From an uncultured Spirochaetaceae bacterium (lineage in GTDB: Bacteria > Spirochaetota > Spirochaetia > Sphaerochaetales > Sphaerochaetaceae), in contig CALXYM010000016.1 of the NCBI GenBank assembly GCA_944392965.1, positions 1 to 51,916 of the forward strand: a stretch of DNA of 51,916 nucleotides, given 5' to 3'. Below are positions 43,656 to 51,916 of this stretch, piece by piece. The position numbers were made by a program, and so were the translations under genes. The first letter of the stretch is position 1, and each line of letters starts with the position of its first letter. The notes beneath the pieces were generated by a model. The model saw nothing but the letters and a program-made list of their open reading frames with translations, searched no databases and had not been told where the DNA came from.

Positions 43656-44147
43656 TCACTTCCTCAAATCTTGCTGAAATGATAGCCTCTGACTTCCATC
43701 TTCTATGATTATCTTGCCATAGTATGTGAAACCATATTTTGCTATCAGGGCCTGCATTTTCTTATTCATCTCATGAGTATCGATTCTTATTACCGGACAA
43801 ATCTTTGAAGCTGTGTCCAGAGCCTGTTTCAGGACGTGGTGTGCCTTCTTCTTCCCAGCTACCCTGTGTATCGTGACATACTCATAATCCCCTTCGGGCC
43901 AGGAACCTTCAAATATGGTATCGTAATTGGGTTCCTTACCTGTGAGGATGGAGAACGCTGCAACTATCTCTCCATCCTCTTCCATCACATGAAGAAATCC
44001 TCTCTCGATATCTTTTAAGATGATGTATTCTTGAGGATACTCCGGTTCCCACTGCACGGTATTTCCACTTTCATACATCCTTTCTCTGGCTTCATCGTAG
44101 ACCTTTTGAAGCTCCTTCATGTCGTCTTTCGATGCTTTTCTAATCAT
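43656..44147 (-). CDS. GNAT family N-acetyltransferase
   Basis: 163 residues. GFLHVMEEDGEIVAAFSIL, the acetyl-CoA region HRVAGKKKAHHVLKQAL (R/Q-x-x-G-x-A-like) and IDTHEMNKKMQALIAKYGF fit the family. Substrate unknown. It begins one base after the UPF0210 stop and is probably in the same operon. Confidence 0.85.
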   Translation of the reverse strand: MIRKASKDDMKELQKVYDEARERMYESGNTVQWEPEYPQEYIILKDIERGFLHVMEEDGEIVAAFSILTGKEPNYDTIFEGSWPEGDYEYVTIHRVAGKKKAHHVLKQALDTASKICPVIRIDTHEMNKKMQALIAKYGFTYYGKIIIEDGSQRLSFQQDLRK

Positions 44148-44148
44148 C

Positions 44149-45513
44149 TCAGTTTTTAAAACTATGAATCGGAGCAGGAATTCGGCCGCCTCTTCTTATA
44201 AACTGCTCACAGGAGAAATTATTCACCTTCATTATGGGGGCTTCTCCGAGAAGTCCTCCGAATTGGGCTTTTTCTCCCTCCTTTTTCCCGTATGCAGGGA
44301 TTATCCTGACGGCTGTGGTTTTCTGGTTTATCATACCGATTGCCATCTCGTCCGCTATTATGCCGCTTATGGTCTCTGCACTCGTATCTCCGGGAATTGC
44401 TATCATATCAAGTCCTACGGAGCATACGCTTGTCATCGCCTCAAGTTTCTCTATTGAAAGAGAACCGGCGTTGACTGCATCTATCATCCCATGATCCTCA
44501 CTTACCGGTATGAACGCTCCGCTCAGGCCACCGACGGAAGAGGATGCCATGATTCCGCCTTTCTTTACGCTGTCATTTAAAAGAGCTAAGGCCGCGGTGG
44601 TCCCGGGAGCGCCAACCTTCTCAATACCCATCGCCTCGATTATCTCTGCAATACTGTCTCCGATCGCAGGCGTAGGAGCAAGGGATAGGTCCACGATGCC
44701 GAATGGGATATCTAACCGTTTTGATGCTTCCTCTGCGACGAGGACTCCAAGGCGTGTAATCTTGAAAGCCGTTTTCTTTATAAGCTCGCAGAGAGAGCAG
44801 AAGTCGAGGCCCTCCGCCCCCTTTAATGCCGTTTTTATGACCCCCGGTCCACTTACACCGACATTTATTACGGCATCCGTCTCCGTCACCCCGTGGAAGG
44901 CTCCCGCCATGAACGGGTTGTCATCGGGTGCGTTCGTGAACACCACGAGCTTGGCACAACCTATGCTGTCCCTTTCCCTCGTCAGGTATGCCGTCTCCTT
45001 TATGATTCTCCCCATGAGGGCTACAGCATCCATATTTATTCCTGTCTTTGTGGATCCAAGATTTACAGAGGCACATACGTTATCCGTTTCGGCAAGGGCC
45101 TGAGGAATGCTCTCTATCAATAGTCTTTCACTTTTTGTCATTCCTTTCGCAGGCAGGGCTGAAAAGCCCCCGAGAAAATTCACTCCTACATCTTTTGCCG
45201 CCCTGTCAAGGGTCTTTGCGATCTTTACGTAATCATCCGTTTCTTTAGCACACGAGGATGCTATTATGGAGATGGGTGTGACCGAGATCCTCTTGTTGAT
45301 GATCGGAATCGCATATTCCTTCTCGATTTCCGCCCCTGTCCTGATGAGGTCCTTCGCCCTCTCCGTTATTCTTGAATATATGTTCGCACAGGTCTTTTCA
45401 ACGTCGTCTGTCTCACAACCTATCAGTGAAAGCCCGAGCGTTATCGTCCTTACATCGAGATTTTCTTTCTCGATCATGCGGTTAGTCTCGATTACCTCAT
45501 TGATGTTTATCAT
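44149..45513 (-). CDS. UPF0210 (PFL family, DUF711) protein
   Basis: 454 residues, the full family length. [52 protein letters not shown] and [18 protein letters not shown] are family-typical. The family resembles a glycyl-radical fold but no activity is established. It pairs with an ACT-domain UPF0237 protein, as in many Firmicutes. Confidence 0.9.
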   Translation of the reverse strand: MININEVIETNRMIEKENLDVRTITLGLSLIGCETDDVEKTCANIYSRITERAKDLIRTGAEIEKEYAIPIINKRISVTPISIIASSCAKETDDYVKIAKTLDRAAKDVGVNFLGGFSALPAKGMTKSERLLIESIPQALAETDNVCASVNLGSTKTGINMDAVALMGRIIKETAYLTRERDSIGCAKLVVFTNAPDDNPFMAGAFHGVTETDAVINVGVSGPGVIKTALKGAEGLDFCSLCELIKKTAFKITRLGVLVAEEASKRLDIPFGIVDLSLAPTPAIGDSIAEIIEAMGIEKVGAPGTTAALALLNDSVKKGGIMASSSVGGLSGAFIPVSEDHGMIDAVNAGSLSIEKLEAMTSVCSVGLDMIAIPGDTSAETISGIIADEMAIGMINQKTTAVRIIPAYGKKEGEKAQFGGLLGEAPIMKVNNFSCEQFIRRGGRIPAPIHSFKN

Positions 45514-45514
45514 C

Positions 45515-45787
45515 TCATATCCTCTGCATCTTTTCGAAAATCTCTTCCCTCTGGAGCTTTATCTGGACCTCGATCTCCTTTCCGAGGGCTTCTAGTTCAT
45601 CTGAGAGTATTGAAAAACTCTTAGATGCGTTATTCGTATCGGCAATCATCATCATGTTGAAGAATCCGTCTACGATTGTCTGACTGATATCCAGTATGTT
45701 TATGTTGTTCTTTGCAAGATACGTACATACTCTTGCAATTATTCCGACCTGGTCCTTTCCAACGACGGTTATTATGCTTTTCTTCAT
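45515..45787 (-). CDS. ACT domain protein (UPF0237)
   Basis: 90 residues, a single ACT domain ([30 protein letters not shown]). Presumed amino-acid sensor or regulator of the downstream UPF0210 protein; one base separates the two genes. Confidence 0.9.
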   Translation of the reverse strand: MKKSIITVVGKDQVGIIARVCTYLAKNNINILDISQTIVDGFFNMMMIADTNNASKSFSILSDELEALGKEIEVQIKLQREEIFEKMQRI

Positions 45788-45846
45788 GCTTCGTCCTTAA
45801 CTATATATTTGTATTAGTATATATTTTTAAAGAGGCTTTTGATAGT

Positions 45847-46659
45847 ATGAACATCTTGTTGACGCTTAATAGAAACTATTTGGATGTAGCCCTTGTCATG
45901 CTTTTTTCTCTGAAGGAGAATAATGGAGAAGAGAAGTTCAACATCTATATTCTGTCGAAGGATATTGATGCATCAGATTTTGAGCCCCTCTCCTCAGATG
46001 AGCTGGCATTCACTATAATAAAACCAGATCTCGATCTTAACAAGGCGCTTACGACCAGACGCTATCCGGAGGAGATGTATTACCGCCTCTTTGCATTCTC
46101 ATTTCTACCTCGGTATATCGATAAGATTCTCTACCTGGATCCCGATATCATAATAAACGGCAGACTTCGTGCTCTTTACGATGTGAATATCGATAACAAT
46201 TATGTTGCAGGATGTACTCATATCAATAAGGTTCTGACCCGTATCAATTCAAAAAGACTGAGGACTGAGAAGTGTAAGGCCTATCTGAACACTGGGGTTC
46301 TTCTGATGAACCTTAGCCAGATCAGAAAGGATTTCACAAAGGAGAGGATAGAGAAGTCCATATTGGAGAACAGATCTCGTCTGCTTTTACCTGATCAGGA
46401 TGTGATGGCAATACTCTTTAAAGACAGGATAGTAACAATCGATAGCCTTAAGTATAATCTTTCTGACAGGATTTTCACCCTTACCCGTCTCAGAGGTATG
46501 CATAATCTTACTCTCGATCATGTCAGAAAGAATACTGTGATCATCCATTACTGTGGAAAGAATAAACCGTGGAAGGATGGTTATCATGGTGTTCTGGGGC
46601 AGTTCTATGAGTATTATAAGAACCGTTTTGAGCAGACAAGAAAGAATGATAAAAGATAG
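45847..46659 (+). CDS. Family 8 glycosyltransferase
   Basis: 270 residues. MNILLTLNRNYLDVALVMLFSL is the GT8 opening; the metal/UDP-sugar motif is YLDPDIIING; NTGVLLMNLSQIR and the late HYCGKNKPW are also family hallmarks. It probably transfers glucose or galactose to a glycolipid or surface glycan. Start chosen at 45847 because it opens the family N terminus; an in-frame ATG at 45712 lies inside the divergent ACT gene. The 59-base divergent region is AT-rich (repeated TATATAT). Confidence 0.88.
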   Translation: MNILLTLNRNYLDVALVMLFSLKENNGEEKFNIYILSKDIDASDFEPLSSDELAFTIIKPDLDLNKALTTRRYPEEMYYRLFAFSFLPRYIDKILYLDPDIIINGRLRALYDVNIDNNYVAGCTHINKVLTRINSKRLRTEKCKAYLNTGVLLMNLSQIRKDFTKERIEKSILENRSRLLLPDQDVMAILFKDRIVTIDSLKYNLSDRIFTLTRLRGMHNLTLDHVRKNTVIIHYCGKNKPWKDGYHGVLGQFYEYYKNRFEQTRKNDKR

Positions 46660-46673
46660 CCAAGTCATGATAT

Positions 46674-46703
46674 TTGACAAATAAGGGGAGCTGACCTTAC
46701 CAT
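46674..46703 (+). promoter_or_regulatory. Promoter with consensus -35 predicting a leaderless mRNA
   Basis: TTGACA (46674-46679), 18-base spacer, TACCAT (46698-46703), then exactly six bases to the ATG at 46710. The expected start base is the A of the ATG. Confidence 0.5.
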
Positions 46704-46709
46704 TTTCTT

Positions 46710-46979
46710 ATGAAAATATTGAAATTGATTGCGAAGATCTTTGCCAGTTTGCTTACACTGGTGATCTGTCTTTCCGTCATATATGCCGTATATCTTTTCG
46801 TCTCATCTGGATTCGATCCTGATTCGGTGGAAGATGGTTTTGAAAATATCGTGGATCGTATAGAATATGTCATTGAGCCTCATGCCCAGCGTCTTGAGAT
46901 GGTGGAAGAGAGTATCGAAGGAACCGTTGATGGCGTGGAGGATTCTTTGGAAGGTTTTTTTGACAGAATAGGAGATTGA
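46710..46979 (+). CDS. Small single-pass membrane protein, unknown function
   Basis: 89 residues. One hydrophobic helix (about 5-30: IAKIFASLLTLVICLSVIYAVYLFV) then an acidic, amphipathic helix-rich tail with heptad-like Val/Ile/Glu spacing (VEDGFENIVDRIEYVIE; VEESIEGTVDGVEDSLEGF). The GGGGAGC upstream is too far to be its ribosome site. Four bases before the CoA-binding-type gene. Confidence 0.65.
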   Translation: MKILKLIAKIFASLLTLVICLSVIYAVYLFVSSGFDPDSVEDGFENIVDRIEYVIEPHAQRLEMVEESIEGTVDGVEDSLEGFFDRIGD

Positions 46980-46983
46980 AAAA

Positions 46984-47367
46984 ATGGAGAGCGCTGTTTT
47001 AAAAGAAAGACATAACTTTGTCGTTCTTGGCAATACTGTTAACGAAGAGAAGTATGCATATAAGATAAAGATGGCCCTGCTTGATAACGGGTATGACGTC
47101 ATATCAGTCCCGGGCGATGTGGAGAGCATAAACGATGTCTCTTTTCCCATCGATCTTCTGGATTTCTGCATAAATCCGGTAAGGGGACTGGATCTTCTGA
47201 TGGAATGCAGAAAGGATATCTCCTTTGCCGTCCTGCAGCCTGGAGCATCTTCTGCCGATATCCGGCAGGAACTGACGAGAAGGGGAATCCCTTTTACAGA
47301 GGGCTGCCTGTTGAGGGAACTTGAGAAAGAGGGGAGGTACAGTTTTGAAGATAGTCATAATAGGTAA
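46984..47367 (+). CDS. CoA-binding-domain (YccU-like) protein
   Basis: 127 residues. A Rossmann-like opening FVVLGNTVNEEKYAYKIKMALLDNGYDVISVPG and the pattern to FAVLQPGAS..IRQELTRRGIPFTEGCLLREL fit the small CoA_binding_2 proteins. Function unknown. Overlaps the following oxidoreductase by 23 bases. Confidence 0.7.
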   Translation: MESAVLKERHNFVVLGNTVNEEKYAYKIKMALLDNGYDVISVPGDVESINDVSFPIDLLDFCINPVRGLDLLMECRKDISFAVLQPGASSADIRQELTRRGIPFTEGCLLRELEKEGRYSFEDSHNR

Positions 47368-48484
47368 CGGTATTGCGGCAGAGAAGGCGCTCTCTGAGCT
47401 GTTCAAGATGGAAGGGCAGGATAAGATAACATTGATAAAAGGGGAGAAGTACGGGCCTTATCCTCGTCCCCGACTGCCTGAATACATCAAAGGTGGCCTC
47501 TCAGAGGATGTATTCAAATCCGATAAGCTGTCAAAATATGTTGAGAAAGGATTGTCGGTTCTTTCCTCCCTGGCGATAGAAATCGATGTAAAAGGAAAGT
47601 CTGTTCTTCTTGAGAATGGCGATGCCGTCCCTTACGACAGCCTCATCCTCACCATGGGGAGCAGGGCACGACGTCTTGATATCCCAAATGCGGGAGTGGA
47701 TGTTTTCACACTCAGAAGCATCCTTGATGCCGAAAAGATAATCGGAAAACTGGAGGGAAGGAAATTTCCCGTCGTCGTCGGAGGAGGCCTTCTGGGACTG
47801 GAACTTGCGACTGCTTTGGCCACGAGAACCGGATTGAGGGTAAGTGTGATAGAAGGGGCTGCTCATCTCCTTCCCCGGCAGCTTGATGAGAATGCATCGC
47901 TTTTCTTCGAGCACCTTCTTCTTGAAAAGGGAATAGATGTGGTAAAGGGGAGTTCTCCTGTAAGCTATGAGAAGAATGGTGTTCTTCTCGCTGATGGCAG
48001 GAAAGTCACAGCTGACATCATTTTTGAATCTGTCGGTGTCGTTGCAGAGAAGGAAATTGCAGAGAAAGCTGGAATAAAAGTTGAGCGGGCCGTTTTGATA
48101 GACTCCCACGCAAGGACAAGTGAAAAGGATATCTATGCAGCAGGTGACGTCTCCTCTTTCAATGGTTTTTCTCCGGGGCTCGTCTCTTATGCCATGGAAA
48201 GTGCACGTGTTGCGGCAATAAACGCAAGAGGCGGGGATGCAGAGATGAATCTCTCATCTCCTTCGGCCTCTCTGGATGCAGGGGGAATTGTCGCTTACAG
48301 TATTGGAGAGGTCCATGCATCAAATCCGATAAGAACCAATGAGAGAGAGAACAGGTACGAGGCTCTTTATACGGATGAAGAAGGGCTTCTTGTGGGTGCC
48401 ATAGCAATCGGGTCGAGAGCGAATATGATGAAAGTTATCCAGGGGCTTGGAAAACCTGTAGACTTAAGTCTTCTGGATTTCTAA
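47345..48484 (+). CDS. FAD/NAD-dependent oxidoreductase (NADH:rubredoxin/nitrite-reductase-like)
   Basis: 379 residues. FAD-binding IVIIGNGIAAEKAL, YDSLILTMGSRARRL, NAD-binding VVVGGGLLGLELATALA, and AAGDVSSF. It resembles NADH-rubredoxin reductases and the N-terminal part of NirB; no fused redox domain. The TTG start is chosen from GGGGAGGTACAGTT just ahead. Electron acceptor unknown. Confidence 0.85.
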   Translation: MKIVIIGNGIAAEKALSELFKMEGQDKITLIKGEKYGPYPRPRLPEYIKGGLSEDVFKSDKLSKYVEKGLSVLSSLAIEIDVKGKSVLLENGDAVPYDSLILTMGSRARRLDIPNAGVDVFTLRSILDAEKIIGKLEGRKFPVVVGGGLLGLELATALATRTGLRVSVIEGAAHLLPRQLDENASLFFEHLLLEKGIDVVKGSSPVSYEKNGVLLADGRKVTADIIFESVGVVAEKEIAEKAGIKVERAVLIDSHARTSEKDIYAAGDVSSFNGFSPGLVSYAMESARVAAINARGGDAEMNLSSPSASLDAGGIVAYSIGEVHASNPIRTNERENRYEALYTDEEGLLVGAIAIGSRANMMKVIQGLGKPVDLSLLDF

Positions 48485-48527
48485 AATGGAAATAGATTAA
48501 AAATTATCGATAAGGTGATTAGCAAGT

Positions 48528-49875
<1,348 letters not shown>

Positions 49876-49895
49876 CTTCATATTTCAACAATTAT

Positions 49896-49928
49896 TGGCC
49901 ATCCTTTTTCTACAGGATGGCCATTTTT
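49896..49928 (+). terminator. Enolase terminator
   Basis: TGGCCATCC, ten-base loop, GGATGGCCA, then TTTTT. Confidence 0.85.
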
Positions 49929-49990
49929 CGTCAAAAATATTTAAAATTTTTTCACATGATTTTTAGTACAGAATTTAGCATAAAACACTA

Positions 49991-50095
49991 TCAAAATGAC
50001 CCCAAAATAGTATAAATATAACCAAAAGTATAAAATATTAACCAAAAGTTACTATATATGCATTTTAAACCTATTTTTAAACATGTAAAAAAACA
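49991..50095. promoter_or_regulatory. Phased A/T-tracts upstream of the porin promoter
   Basis: The gene-free stretch 49876-50227 holds, besides the enolase terminator and the porin promoter, CAAAA tracts at about 49992, 50003, 50023 and 50043 (10/20-base steps), including a near-repeat ACCAAAAGT at 50021 and 50041, then further T/A tracts to 50095. This suggests intrinsic DNA curvature or repeated protein sites. Confidence 0.45.
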
Positions 50096-50127
50096 TAAAT
50101 GAATTGTGAAGGATAAGTGAATTTAGC

Positions 50128-50157
50128 TTGACGGCAGTTTGAAGCGATGTTTATAAT
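50128..50157 (+). promoter_or_regulatory. Porin promoter
   Basis: TTGACG (50128-50133), 18-base spacer, TATAAT (50152-50157). The leader (about 50164-50227) contains ATACG/CGTAT and GGTGCGCACC pairing potential before GGAGG. Confidence 0.7.
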
Positions 50158-50227
50158 ATCGATTGTATAACGGAAAAAGGGGATATACGTGCCCTGAGGT
50201 GCGCACCCCGTATTATTTGGAGGAAGT

Positions 50228-51274
50228 ATGAAAAAAATACTTACAATTCTTTTAGTAGTTCTTCTTGCATCAACAACTCTTTTTGCAGTTGAATTCAGTG
50301 GAAGATTCAGAGCTGGCTACACATTTAATTTTGGCGATAAGTTCTCTGTATCACCTTGGAAGACAAATGAAGCAAAATTAAAACTTACTGTTTCCGATGA
50401 TGCTGGAATCTGGACAATTAATATTAAAGATGTACAGGGAGATTTGGATTCTGACGACAAACTTGGTGCGAACCTTTCTCTTGATATCGCAGCTCTTCTT
50501 GCTGCTAATGATGTAAATCTTGGTGATGTTAGCCTTGCTATAAGCATTGGAGCAAATGAAAAAATGACAGCTCTTTCCGCTTACAATGATGTAACTGGAG
50601 ATGGCGGCTATAAAGTAAAGAATAATGGAGAGTATTCCTCAGAATTAGCTGTTGGCTATGGTGATTTGATAAAAGCAAAGATCGCTCTTGATCCAACTGT
50701 AAAAGAAGCTCCAATTGTAGCAAGTTTAATGTCCTCTCCTGTTAGCGGACTCAATGTATCAGTAGCATATGCTCATCATGGAGTAATCTATACCGGTGGA
50801 AGTGATGATAATGCATGGAATGCGGAGCATGCATTTGGTGCGGCCATGGATTTAAACATTGCAGATCTTGCCGGATTGGATTTCGATCTTGGCTTAGCCG
50901 CTTATGATAATGTTGGTTTCAACAAGGTTGGTACAAACAACGAGTATTTGAAAGATGATATGAATACGTTTGCAGCTTCTGTCTATGGAGGAATTGATCT
51001 TGTTGATGCTTTCTTTGAATTTAGAATGGATAACGATCTTGCAAATGACGCAACAACACTTGGTATGAAGACACAGGTTAACTTTAATGTTCTTGAAAAC
51101 CTCGGATTTGATGTTTATTTCGCAATTGGTAATTTCGATGCAATTGATACAACATTCAAAGTCGGTGGTGATGTATCCTATACAATTTCTGGCGTAGAGT
51201 TTGCAGCACAGCTTGAGTATGCAGGAGCAACACAGGCTTTCTCAGTAACTCCAAAGGTAATTGTTGTATTCTAA
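50228..51274 (+). CDS. Porin-like outer-membrane protein
   Basis: 348 residues. Signal peptide MKKILTILLVVLLASTTLFA; the mature chain opens VEFSGRFRAGYTF and alternates strand-like segments, ending in Phe (PKVIVVF), as for outer-membrane barrels. Markedly AT-richer in codon choice than surrounding genes. Strong promoter, strong ribosome site (TTGGAGGAAGT) and own terminator suggest a major outer-membrane protein. The C-terminal segment is clearly related to the convergent partial gene at 51659. Confidence 0.85.
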   Translation: MKKILTILLVVLLASTTLFAVEFSGRFRAGYTFNFGDKFSVSPWKTNEAKLKLTVSDDAGIWTINIKDVQGDLDSDDKLGANLSLDIAALLAANDVNLGDVSLAISIGANEKMTALSAYNDVTGDGGYKVKNNGEYSSELAVGYGDLIKAKIALDPTVKEAPIVASLMSSPVSGLNVSVAYAHHGVIYTGGSDDNAWNAEHAFGAAMDLNIADLAGLDFDLGLAAYDNVGFNKVGTNNEYLKDDMNTFAASVYGGIDLVDAFFEFRMDNDLANDATTLGMKTQVNFNVLENLGFDVYFAIGNFDAIDTTFKVGGDVSYTISGVEFAAQLEYAGATQAFSVTPKVIVVF

Positions 51275-51298
51275 TAAATAACAATAAATCTTCTTTTT

Positions 51299-51331
51299 AT
51301 TGGGGTCTCTTGAGGCCCCAATATTTATTTT
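51299..51331 (+). terminator. Porin terminator
   Basis: ATTGGGG, loop, CCCCAAT (51299-51322), followed by ATTTATTTT. Confidence 0.8.
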
Positions 51332-51612
51332 AGAAGAGTTTTCTTCCTCTATGACAATATATTATAAATAGTTCTAATATAGGAATGTTTCTTCGATTAC
51401 TTAAACAATAAAGGCTTAAAAAATTTTCTTAAAAAAGCTTTGTAAGTACAGTTGATAAGATTCCCTAGTGTAAAGGGTTTAATGCCTTGTACTCTTCTTA
51501 TCTGGATAATATATAGATCGCGAGAAAGTCTAAATTTTCAATGAAGTTTCATGAGTATGTAAAATAAGAATATGAGATATAGCTTTTTATACTTTAATAA
51601 TTTGATAGAAAG

Positions 51613-51632
51613 CCCCTCGCCGAGACGAGGGG
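51613..51632 (-). terminator. Terminator of the convergent porin gene
   Basis: CCCCTCG/CGAGGGG stem with a six-base loop, followed on the minus strand by CTTTC; 26 bases past the stop. The rest of 51275-51658 holds only AT-rich sequence and a pair of crossing inverted repeats. Confidence 0.6.
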
Positions 51633-51658
51633 ATAGGTACTTGTCTTGTATCTTTCGA

Positions 51659-51916
51659 TTACCAAGAGAAGGATACGCTTGGAACAATGTTGAAACCATT
51701 GAGATCGTATTCTTTTGAAGTGCCTTCTGAGTATTCAATACCAAGTTTAAATGTCATGCCAGAGATTGTGTAACCGATGTCTCCGCCAACGAAGAACTGA
51801 TTAGCGAAATCTGTAACATCGTTAGCTCCGAAGTATACATCGAGAAGCATGTTCTCTACTACGTTGAGGTTTGCTCCAACATAGAGGTAGTGTGCTGCCT
51901 TGAACGTGTATGCATA
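51659..51916 (-). CDS. Porin-like outer-membrane protein, C-terminal part (cut by window edge)
   Basis: The 85 visible residues end in VPSVSFSW (terminal aromatic). FVGGDIGYTISGMTFKLGIEYS aligns with KVGGDVSYTISGVEFAAQLEYA of the 50228 protein, so these are paralogues in convergent orientation. The frame is open to the right edge. Confidence 0.85.
   Translation of the reverse strand, partial: YAYTFKAAHYLYVGANLNVVENMLLDVYFGANDVTDFANQFFVGGDIGYTISGMTFKLGIEYSEGTSKEYDLNGFNIVPSVSFSW

Noticed and set aside
43411-43677. 88-codon frame across the initiator tRNA
   Set aside because: It reads through the tRNA and terminator; no ribosome site.
44149-45513. Pyruvate formate-lyase
   Set aside because: The family name PFL refers only to fold resemblance; the protein is UPF0210/DUF711 and lacks the glycyl-radical motif.
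49991-50060. CRISPR-like array (20-base repeats)
   Set aside because: Only two to three degenerate copies with AT-rich units, no spacers of constant size and no cas genes; A-tract phasing explains it better.

Overview
The window reads as a chromosomal segment of a diderm, fermentative bacterium, most likely a spirochaete (Sphaerochaeta/Treponema-like; the family assignment is inference). Supporting points are a eukaryotic-type hexokinase, a UMP kinase of the archaeal/spirochaete subfamily, outer-membrane beta-barrel proteins ending in Phe or Trp, an EF-P/EpmA pair, and general gene layout. No rRNA, CRISPR array or prophage is visible. Gene density is high, with many genes overlapping by 1-23 bases, so most of the window is ordinary core genome.

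Layout. 1-113: right end of an IS200/IS605-type (TnpB) element and a terminator. 176-5865: GH3 beta-glucosidase, a small exported protein, then hexokinase, pyridoxal-kinase-like and nucleosidase genes in one operon. 6016-12299: pyruvate kinase, patatin-like lipase, radical SAM protein, UMP kinase, SSB, a thioredoxin-fold protein without its nucleophilic Cys, and a lamin-tail-like lipoprotein. 12377-16395: argH, PRPP synthetase and an aminotransferase. 16495-21105: a three-gene overlapping operon with a 948-residue protein carrying a very acidic middle, an inositol-monophosphatase-family enzyme, and an in-frame HAD phosphatase-RidA fusion. 21205-25226: Wza-like exporter and Wzc-like tyrosine kinase. 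25263-31301: de novo pyrimidine operon pyrBI-pyrE-pyrF-pyrDK-pyrC, preceded by a probable leader peptide and attenuator. 31298-34241: outer-membrane protein, Rpn/PD-(D/E)XK protein and a TnpB element. 34284-36161: efp, an AbrB-like gene and epmA. 36239-43224: mnmE, mnmG, rsmG, ftsK. 43462-43652: initiator tRNA followed by a chain of hairpins. 43656-45787: GNAT, UPF0210 (PFL) and ACT-domain genes. 45847-48484: GT8 glycosyltransferase, a small membrane protein, a CoA-binding-fold protein and an FAD/NAD oxidoreductase. 48580-49875: enolase. 50228-end: two convergent paralogous porin-like genes, the second cut by the window edge.

How the genes fit together. Sugar release and use (GH3, hexokinase, pyruvate kinase, enolase) and nucleotide supply (PRPP synthetase, the full UMP pathway except carbamoyl-phosphate synthase, UMP kinase) dominate, with translation and tRNA-modification genes beside them.

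Most noteworthy: (i) the HAD-RidA fusion that keeps a perfectly placed internal ribosome-binding site for RidA; (ii) a 26-codon leader ORF, pyrimidine-rich tract and terminator directly before pyrBI, resembling enterobacterial pyrBI attenuation; (iii) several genes whose promoter -10 box lies 6-11 bases before the ATG with no Shine-Dalgarno, suggesting leaderless mRNAs; (iv) a hairpin chain following the initiator tRNA; (v) helically phased A-tracts upstream of the porin promoter. I found no clearly new multi-gene defence or metabolic system; these are the best candidates for something undescribed.
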